Shown: positions 14,369 through 18,975 of the stretch, in pieces
Layout of the letters: the number at the start of each line of letters is the position of its first letter
Position numbering within the stretch: position 1 is the first letter of the stretch
Origin: CAYOYK01 sp964408185
GTDB lineage: Bacteria; Bacillota; Clostridia; Christensenellales; Aristaeellaceae
Length of the DNA: 18,975 nt
Reading direction: 5' to 3'
NCBI GenBank assembly: GCA_964408185.1
Contig: CAYOYK010000048.1
Location: forward strand, 1 to 18,975
Program-made: the position numbers and the translations under genes
The notes under the pieces: model-generated
Database searches by the model: none
What the model was told of the DNA's origin: nothing
Seen by the model: only the letters and a program-made list of their open reading frames with translations

Positions 14369-15243
14369 GCGTGATGACTCCTTTTGCTGATGTATTCCGT
14401 GACGGTGAAAAGCGGCAGGAACAGGTGCGCGGGCTCGTTGCCGCCCACCTCGCGGATAAGCGCGCGGGCGATCTGCGGCGCGTCGGTTACGCCCGCCGCG
14501 AGCATGCCGCCGATAAACGCGTCGTCGTGCGCGTCGCACAGCTTGCAGGCGGTCAGGTAGGCGCGCACGGCCTCGCGGCCGAGGGCCTCCGCGCCCAAGG
14601 GCAGGTACGGGTGGCCGCAGACGATGGCTTCGATGTCCATGCCCAGCAGCCTGTCGAGCGTCCGCTCGTAGCCGGGCACGTCCATCAGCAGCGCGCAGCC
14701 CTGACTCACCGTGCCGTTGAGCTGGAGCGAGTCCCCGGTGATCAGCGTGCGGGTGCGCGTGTCCAGGTAGCAGCAGCTGTCGGTATCGTGGCCGGGGGTA
14801 TGTACCAGCCGCAGCGGGCCCAGCGTGTCCCCGTCGTCCAGCAGGCGGTCTGGCTCCACGCCGTCCAGCCGCGCGGGCGCGCCCGCCCCGTGCGCCGGAA
14901 AGCGCGCGCGGATGGCCTTGGAGTACGCCAGCGGATCGCGCAGACGGTCGGCGGAGGGGCGATAGGCCGCAAACCGGACGTTCGGCGCAAGCTCCCGGAT
15001 GCGCGCGCAGCCGCCCACGTGGTCGCCGTGGATATGCGTGAGCGCCACCCAGTCAAGCCGGTCAAGCGTCAGGCCCATCTGAGCCAGCGCGGGAAGGATC
15101 GCGCTGTCCACCGTTTCCGCGCAGCCCCCGGTATCCACCAGTATATTTTCTTCGCCCAGCACAAGCGTCGCGCCCGTCCAGCAGCCCGGAAAGGGCACCG
15201 GCAGGCGGTATACGTCCTGCGCCAAGCGAGCAAATGTGTCCAT
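14365..15243 (-). CDS. MBL-fold metallo-hydrolase, possible lactonase
   Basis: A 292-residue metallo-beta-lactamase-fold protein and first gene of the nine-gene operon. Metal ligands are all visible: THIHGDHVGG (H70, H72, D74, H75), HTPGHDTDS (H152), TGDS (D171) and CGHPYLP (H211), so a two-metal hydrolase is expected. The C-terminal 80 residues are helical. ATG 15243 has GGAGG 7 bases upstream; a longer open frame runs through the promoter and is rejected. Together with a dehydrogenase and a dehydratase, a lactone hydrolase step is a natural fit, but MBL proteins also cleave thioesters and phosphodiesters, so this is inference. Confidence 0.9.
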   Translation of the reverse strand: MDTFARLAQDVYRLPVPFPGCWTGATLVLGEENILVDTGGCAETVDSAILPALAQMGLTLDRLDWVALTHIHGDHVGGCARIRELAPNVRFAAYRPSADRLRDPLAYSKAIRARFPAHGAGAPARLDGVEPDRLLDDGDTLGPLRLVHTPGHDTDSCCYLDTRTRTLITGDSLQLNGTVSQGCALLMDVPGYERTLDRLLGMDIEAIVCGHPYLPLGAEALGREAVRAYLTACKLCDAHDDAFIGGMLAAGVTDAPQIARALIREVGGNEPAHLFLPLFTVTEYISKRSHHA

Positions 15244-15276
15244 AGCGCATCCTCCTATCCCCGGTGTGATAACAAG

Positions 15277-15305
15277 ATTGTATCGCCGCGCCCCCGGAAC
15301 CTCAA
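15277..15305 (-). promoter_or_regulatory. Sigma-A promoter of the nine-gene operon
   Basis: On the minus strand TTGAGG (15300-15305) and TACAAT (15277-15282) are separated by exactly 17 bases. Transcription should start near 15270, giving a 5' leader of about 27 bases before ATG 15243 that includes the GGAGG site. The octamer GTGTGATA (15264-15271, plus strand), lying across the expected start, also occurs upstream of the transporter operon at 5312-5319. Confidence 0.7.
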
Positions 15306-15342
15306 CGCGAAGAACCCGGAGCGCCTGCGCAAAGATTTCGTA

Positions 15343-15371
15343 TTGCTTTTTTGGGAGAATGGGCTTATAAT
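15343..15371 (+). promoter_or_regulatory. Sigma-A promoter of the regulator gene
   Basis: TTGCTT (15343-15348), 17-base spacer, and a perfect TATAAT (15366-15371). Start is expected near 15378, about 38 bases before ATG 15416. It diverges from the minus-strand promoter at 15277-15305; the two -35 boxes are 37 bases apart, so a single bound regulator could affect both. Confidence 0.85.
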
Positions 15372-15415
15372 ACTTTGTTAAGGAATCATGCTTTTTTTCG
15401 ACGGGAGGAGGGCCC

Positions 15416-16555
15416 ATGCGCGAGCAAACCATTCCCGTATTTTACGATGAGAAGTCGTACGCCTCTACCCAATACTCCAACGCCATCCAAGGAATCCGCA
15501 CGGCGGCGGGCCGCTGCGGCATGCGCGTCGAGCTGATCAGCGACGCGGCGGCTCCGGGCACGGACGTCTCCGCCCTGCCGCCCGCCGCCATCGTTACGGG
15601 CGCGAGCATGCCCTTTATGCAGCAAACCATCGCCCGCCTGCGCGAGAACAAGCGCCTTGCCGTGCTCTGCGGCACCGACAGCGAGCAGTTTGGCCACGAC
15701 GTCAGCTGCGCCACGCCCTCCCGCCGCACGGAGACCCAGCAGCTCGTCAACTACCTGCACAACTGCGGCCGGGAGCGCATCGCGCTGGTCGGCTTCGGCA
15801 AAAACTCCATCAACGATAACTTTCGCTACCACGCGGCCATGAGCGCCGTGGCGGTATGGGGCCGCCCGCTCACGGACGAGGACGTGTGGCTGTGGCAGCA
15901 CGACCCCCGCGAGAGCTTTGAGCAGTTTTTGGATATCTGCGACCGCTACGATACCGTGATCTGCCCCAACGACATCATGGCCATTTGCTTTATCAACTGC
16001 TGCAAGGGGCGCGGCGTGCGCGTGCCGGAGGACTTGTTTGTGGCCTCGTTTGGCAACATGTCCATCGGGCGGTACTACAAGCCCACCATCACCTCCATGA
16101 CGATGGATATGCTCTGCGTGGGCGAGCAGGCCTTTAACGTGTGGCGCTTCCTGATCGCCAACGAGAGCGCCCAGCAGATGGCGCTCAAGATCACGGTGCC
16201 CAGCCGTATTCTGGCGCGGGAGAGCACCGCCTGCATGAACATCGAGGTCGGCGAGGGCCAGATCACGCCCCCGCTGCAAGCGGATCGCTTCTACTATAAT
16301 CCCACCATCGCGATGCTCGGCAGCATTGATAACTGCATCTCCCAGCGCGATCCCATCGACATGCGTATCATCAGCGCGCTCATGGACGAGCACAGCTACG
16401 AGCAGATCTCCGGGGATCTGTTTATCAGCGGCAGCACGCTGCGCTACCGCCTGAACAAGATATTTGCCGATGCCGGCGCGCACAGCCGGCAGGAGTTTGA
16501 AAGCCTTGTGCGCACGCACTTGGGCGAGGGGAACCCGTTTGCCTTTGTGGACTGA
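15416..16555 (+). CDS. Regulator with LacI-like sensor and C-terminal HTH
   Basis: A 379-residue protein. Residues 1 to about 270 resemble the periplasmic-binding-protein-like sensor of LacI/GalR regulators: an opening like VFYDEKSYASTQYSNAIQGI, GRERIALVGFG (118-128), VICPNDIMAICFIN (181-194), VPEDLFVASFGN (203-214) and ITSMTMDMLCVGEQAFN. There is no N-terminal LacI HTH: the start has GGGAGGAGG 4 bases upstream and the promoter lies just before. Instead residues about 326-366 (YEQISGDLFISGSTLRYRL and following) look like a helix-turn-helix of the PucR/FIS kind. This is LacI architecture reversed. Divergent from the operon, it probably senses a sugar or intermediate. It ends directly adjacent to the convergent unknown gene. 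Confidence 0.85.
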   Translation: MREQTIPVFYDEKSYASTQYSNAIQGIRTAAGRCGMRVELISDAAAPGTDVSALPPAAIVTGASMPFMQQTIARLRENKRLAVLCGTDSEQFGHDVSCATPSRRTETQQLVNYLHNCGRERIALVGFGKNSINDNFRYHAAMSAVAVWGRPLTDEDVWLWQHDPRESFEQFLDICDRYDTVICPNDIMAICFINCCKGRGVRVPEDLFVASFGNMSIGRYYKPTITSMTMDMLCVGEQAFNVWRFLIANESAQQMALKITVPSRILARESTACMNIEVGEGQITPPLQADRFYYNPTIAMLGSIDNCISQRDPIDMRIISALMDEHSYEQISGDLFISGSTLRYRLNKIFADAGAHSRQEFESLVRTHLGEGNPFAFVD

Positions 16556-17014
16556 TCACGCCTTCAGCGCCTCCAGCGCGCCGCGCAGCGTATCGTCCAG
16601 CAGCGCCTGCTCCTCCGGCGCGAGCGCCTCGCCGCGCCATTGCTTTTCCCGCGCGGCGCGGTAGGGCGCAAGGCGCTCCATGTCCAGCTTTTCCACGCAG
16701 TCGTCCGGCGTATCCAAATTGCCGGTGCGGTAGGTCATCCGCTTGAGATAGTGATAGGTAAACGCGTATAGATCCAGCGCGCCGATTTTCTGCTTGAGCT
16801 CAAGGGTATCCCGGTACACAAAGCGCAGCAGGGCAGAGGCCTCCTCCGGCGGCAGGCGCAGCTTGCGCGTGTAGGCGTGCAGGAAGGTTTGCGTATCGCA
16901 GTAATGCACGTACTCGTGCAGGCGCAGGTAGGGCGTATCGGGCCGGGCGACAGCCTCGGCGTTCATTTTCTCGGTTACGGCGGTCAGTTGGTCAAAGCGC
17001 TCAAAAAGCTCCAT
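16556..17014 (-). CDS. Hypothetical protein, 152 residues
   Basis: I do not recognise a family. The protein is soluble, charged and apparently all-helical, with a stretch LRLHEYVHYCDTQTFLHAY (about 31-49) and LELKQKIGALDLYAFTYHYL mid-protein; no membrane segment, signal or metal cluster is clear (a His-Glu-Tyr-Val-His group is present but is not a convincing HExxH). ATG 17014 has only a weak ribosome site (AGGTCGTGAG region), while a good promoter sits upstream at 17047-17075. The open frame upstream of 17014 crosses that promoter and is rejected. It converges on the regulator gene with no intergenic space. Confidence 0.7.
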   Translation of the reverse strand: MELFERFDQLTAVTEKMNAEAVARPDTPYLRLHEYVHYCDTQTFLHAYTRKLRLPPEEASALLRFVYRDTLELKQKIGALDLYAFTYHYLKRMTYRTGNLDTPDDCVEKLDMERLAPYRAAREKQWRGEALAPEEQALLDDTLRGALEALKA

Positions 17015-17046
17015 TTGCTCACGACCTATCCTTGGAATAATCAAAC

Positions 17047-17075
17047 AGTATAGCACAGCGGGACGGCCTGTGCAA
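17047..17075 (-). promoter_or_regulatory. Sigma-A promoter of the 152-residue unknown
   Basis: Minus-strand TTGCAC (17070-17075), 17-base spacer, TATACT (17047-17052). Start expected near 17040, about 26 bases before ATG 17014. Supports the downstream start choice for that gene. Confidence 0.65.
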
Positions 17076-17112
17076 GACGGATTTTCCGCGCGCCGTCCGC
17101 CCGCTTTTCCGT

Positions 17113-17142
17113 TAGACAAACAAAACGCCGCGAGGCTATACT
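17113..17142 (+). promoter_or_regulatory. Sigma-A promoter of the KDPG aldolase/KDG kinase pair
   Basis: TAGACA (17113-17118), 18-base spacer, TATACT (17137-17142). Start expected near 17149, about 35 bases before ATG 17184. The presence of its own promoter separates these genes from the regulator and allows separate control, including by the cre-like site just downstream. Confidence 0.65.
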
Positions 17143-17152
17143 GGTACTCGCA

Positions 17153-17166
17153 AGCAAGCGTTTTCA
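17153..17166. promoter_or_regulatory. Candidate cre (CcpA) site
   Basis: AGCAAGCGTTTTCA; on the minus strand TGAAAACGCTTGCT. It matches the cre consensus TGNAANCGNWNNCW at every defined position. It lies just after the predicted transcription start of the KDPG aldolase gene and ends 17 bases before the ATG, where CcpA would block transcription (carbon catabolite repression). Assigned by pattern only. Confidence 0.5.
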
Positions 17167-17183
17167 ATCAAGGAGGCAACAGG

Positions 17184-17834
17184 ATGACTACGCTATCGTG
17201 GGTTCAAAGGAGCAAGATCATCGCCATCGTGCGCGGCCAAAGGCCGGAGAACATGCTCAAGCTGGCCGAGGCGCTCTACGCCGGAGGGGTCGACCTTATG
17301 GAGGTCACCTTCGGGCAGGCCAAGCCGGAGACGTGGGCCGATACCGCCGCCGCCATCAAGGCCATCGGCGAGCATATGGCGGGCAAAATGCTGGTCGGCG
17401 CGGGCACGGTGCTCAGCGAGCGGCAGCTGGATATGGCCCGCGACGCGGGCGCAAAGTATATCATCACGCCCAACATCAACGTGGAGCTGATCAAAAAGGT
17501 AAAGGCCTGCGGGCTGACGTCCTTTCCCGGCGCGCTGACCCCCACGGAGGTCGTAACGGCCTACGAGGCGGGCGCGGACGCGGTAAAGATTTTTCCGGCC
17601 GGGAACATGGGGCCCGCGTACATCAAGGCGCTGCGCGCGCCGCTTGCGCACATTCCGCTCATGGCGGTCGGCGGCGTAACGGAAAAGAACGCGGCCGATT
17701 TTATCGCGGCGGGCAGCTGCGGCCTTGGCGTCGGCGGCAATTTGGTCAATAAGGAATGGATCGAGGCCGGGCGCTGGGCGGATATCACCGCGCTGGCCAA
17801 GGAGTACAGAAAGGCGGTGCCCTTTGATGCGTAA
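17184..17834 (+). CDS. KDPG/KHG aldolase family
   Basis: A 216-residue class I aldolase of the KDPG/4-hydroxy-2-oxoglutarate aldolase family, cleaving 2-keto-3-deoxy-6-phosphogluconate-type substrates to pyruvate and an aldehyde. The catalytic Glu is in LMEVTF (E40), the Schiff-base Lys in VKIFPAGNMG (K135), with VGAGTVLS (71-78), SFPGALTPTEV (113-123) and phosphate-site GGV/GVGGNLV. The Arg following EVTL in E. coli Eda is Gly here (EVTFGQ), as I recall for other Firmicute members. ATG 17184 has AAGGAGG 7 bases upstream; the longer open frame starts before the promoter and is rejected. Its stop overlaps the kinase start by 8 bases. Confidence 0.93.
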   Translation: MTTLSWVQRSKIIAIVRGQRPENMLKLAEALYAGGVDLMEVTFGQAKPETWADTAAAIKAIGEHMAGKMLVGAGTVLSERQLDMARDAGAKYIITPNINVELIKKVKACGLTSFPGALTPTEVVTAYEAGADAVKIFPAGNMGPAYIKALRAPLAHIPLMAVGGVTEKNAADFIAAGSCGLGVGGNLVNKEWIEAGRWADITALAKEYRKAVPFDA

Positions 17835-18849
17835 GGCGGTCACGTTCGGCGAGATTATGATGCGGCTCAACCCGGAGGGCTATCTCAAATTTGTGCAGGC
17901 CGAAAAATTCGAGGCCACCTACGCGGGCGGCGAGGCCAACGTGGCGGTATCGCTCGCCAATTTCGGCGACGGCGCGGCCTTTTGCACCAAGGTGCCGGAG
18001 CACGAGATCGGCCAGTGCGCGGTCAACGCCCTGCGCCGCTTCGGCGTGGACACAAGCCGCATGGTGCGCGGCGGCGCGCGCCTCGGCGTGTATTTTGTGG
18101 AGAAGGGCGCGAGCCAGCGCGGCAGCAAGGTCATTTACGACCGCGCCAACAGCGCCATCGCGCTGGCCAAGCGCGAGGATTTTGACTGGGACGCGATCCT
18201 CGACGGCGCGGACTGGTTCCACTGGACGGGCATCACCCCCGCGCTGGGCGGCGAGCTGCCGGAGATCACACTCGACGCGCTGAAAAAGTGTAGGGAGAAG
18301 GGCGTCACCGTGAGCTGCGATCTCAACTATCGCGGCAAGCTGTGGACGCGCGAGCGCGCCTGCGAGGTGATGAGCAAGCTCGTGCCCTACGTGGATGTGC
18401 TCATCGCCAACGAGGAGGACGCGAAGGACGTGTTCGGCATCGCGGCCGAGGGCACCGATGTGATGAGCGGCAAGCTGAACCAGCAGGGCTACGTGAGCGT
18501 GGCCGAGCAGCTGACCGGGCGCTTTGGCTGCAAGGCCGTCGCCATCACGCTGCGCGGCTCCATCAGCGCCAGCGAGAACAACTGGGCCGGCATGCTGTAT
18601 ACCGATGGGCAGGCGTATTTCTCCAAGAATTACCTCATCAGGATCGTCGATCGCGTGGGCGGCGGCGATAGCTTCGGCGGCGGGCTGATCCACGCGATGC
18701 TGGGCGGCATGGCCCCGCAGGATACCATCGAGTTCGCCGTGGCGGCCTCGTGCCTCAAGCAGACCATCGAGCACGATTTCAACCTCGTTTCCGAAAAAGA
18801 GGTTCTCGCGCTCATGGGCGGCAACGCGTCGGGACGCGTGCAGCGCTGA
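17827..18849 (+). CDS. PfkB family sugar kinase, probable KDG kinase
   Basis: A 340-residue ribokinase-fold kinase, predicted to phosphorylate 2-keto-3-deoxygluconate or a similar keto-deoxy acid with ATP. Seen: FGEIMMRLNP (7-16), sugar-binding GGEANVAVSLANFG (34-47), DLNYRGKLW (165-173), IANEEDAKDVFG (193-204), and the ATP/anion-hole signature DRVGGGDSFGGGLI (275-288) with the catalytic Asp 281. The usual GAGD is GGGD, which is common in KDG kinases of this group. It starts 8 bases inside the end of the aldolase gene, so the two are translationally coupled; kinase plus aldolase is the standard module converting KDG to pyruvate and glyceraldehyde 3-phosphate. Confidence 0.92.
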   Translation: MRKAVTFGEIMMRLNPEGYLKFVQAEKFEATYAGGEANVAVSLANFGDGAAFCTKVPEHEIGQCAVNALRRFGVDTSRMVRGGARLGVYFVEKGASQRGSKVIYDRANSAIALAKREDFDWDAILDGADWFHWTGITPALGGELPEITLDALKKCREKGVTVSCDLNYRGKLWTRERACEVMSKLVPYVDVLIANEEDAKDVFGIAAEGTDVMSGKLNQQGYVSVAEQLTGRFGCKAVAITLRGSISASENNWAGMLYTDGQAYFSKNYLIRIVDRVGGGDSFGGGLIHAMLGGMAPQDTIEFAVAASCLKQTIEHDFNLVSEKEVLALMGGNASGRVQR

Positions 18850-18856
18850 CATTTCC

Positions 18857-18898
18857 GGGGGCCGTGCTTCTTTCCTTCGGCGCGGCCCTCACTTTTTT
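18857..18898 (+). terminator. Intrinsic terminator after the KDG kinase gene
   Basis: A 10-bp stem (18857-18866 with 18881-18890, with G-T wobbles at 18858/18889 and 18865/18882) with a 14-base loop, followed two bases later by TTTTTT (18893-18898). It separates the KDPG module from the EtfB-like gene only 23 bases further on, so some read-through may feed that gene. Confidence 0.78.
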
Positions 18899-18920
18899 GA
18901 TTTCATACAGGGAGGACGCT

Positions 18921-18975
18921 ATGAACATCTTTGTCTGCATCAAGCAAGTGCCGTCGACCAACAAGGTGCAGGTGG
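18921..18975 (+). CDS. Electron transfer flavoprotein beta subunit, N-terminal fragment
   Basis: Only the first 18 complete codons are in the window. The translation begins MNIFVCIKQVPSTNKVQV, which is the typical start of EtfB/FixA proteins (MN-V-CIKQVP-T). GGAGG lies 5 bases before the ATG. EtfB with EtfA carries electrons from flavin dehydrogenases. No promoter is clear between the terminator at 18857-18898 and the start. The gene runs off the window's right edge. Confidence 0.8.
   Translation, partial: MNIFVCIKQVPSTNKVQV

Noticed and set aside
12257..14374. 705-codon open frame on the plus strand
   Set aside because: It is antisense to the IlvD-type and SDR genes, which have clear motifs and ribosome sites. 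Its translation is His/Val/Gly/Ala-rich without any recognisable domain; long antisense frames are expected at high GC.
16868..16925. Zinc protease motif in the 152-residue unknown
   Set aside because: The HEYVH stretch does not match HExxH (the spacing happens to be H-E-Y-V-H, but no third ligand, no fold context and no flanking hydrophobic pattern of a metalloprotease are visible), so I left the protein unassigned.

Overview
The window reads like the chromosome of a GC-rich Clostridia-type Bacillota (gut Christensenellales or Oscillospirales would fit, but I cannot place it by eye). The reasons are strong AGGAGG-type ribosome binding sites, tight head-to-tail operons, a CcpA-like cre site, a clostridial-style sugar ABC transporter with a separate binding protein, and KDG kinase and KDPG aldolase of Firmicute type. 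Nearly all of it is carbohydrate or sugar-acid catabolism. I see no RNA genes, phage genes, transposases or CRISPR array.

Layout. 1-442 has no supported gene: it holds a long perfect palindrome, an array of small GC-rich hairpins with CGCA-type loops, and a terminator for the leftward operon. 443-5157 (minus strand) is a sugar ABC importer operon: binding protein, two permeases and an FAD-dependent oxidoreductase; no ATPase subunit is present. 5338-15243 (minus strand) is a tightly packed nine-gene operon. In transcription order it encodes an MBL-fold hydrolase, an SDR dehydrogenase, a divergent IlvD/Edd dehydratase, a fumarate-reductase-like flavoprotein, FdrA (AllF-like), a 53-residue protein matching the missing C-terminus of FdrA, a DUF1116 protein (AllG-like), an acetate-kinase-family kinase and a DUF2877 protein (AllH-like). 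A good sigma-A promoter lies upstream of 15243. Divergent from it, 15416-16555 (plus) is a regulator with a LacI-like sensor domain in front and the helix-turn-helix at the C-terminus. A 152-residue unknown (minus) follows. Then come KDPG aldolase and KDG kinase (plus) with their own promoter and cre site, a terminator, and the first codons of an EtfB-like gene cut by the window edge.

How it may work together. The importer brings in a sugar or glycoside. Oxidation, lactone opening and dehydration give a 2-keto-3-deoxy acid, which KDG kinase and KDPG aldolase can split in the usual way. The unusual part is the FdrA/DUF1116/DUF2877 set. In E. coli these three (AllF, AllG, AllH) carry out phosphorolysis of oxalurate to oxamate plus carbamoyl phosphate, and a carbamate kinase then makes ATP. 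Here there is no carbamate kinase; an acetate-kinase-family protein with altered active-site residues is encoded between the subunits, next to a sugar-acid dehydratase and an SDR. Oxalurate (HOOC-CO-NH-CO-NH2) is isosteric with a 2,4-diketo acid (HOOC-CO-CH2-CO-R). My inference is that this operon encodes a phosphorolytic route for a 2,4-diketo-3-deoxy sugar acid: it would be cleaved with phosphate to pyruvate plus an acyl phosphate, and the kinase would recover ATP. That hypothesis is the main finding; the gene families are well supported, the reaction is not proven.
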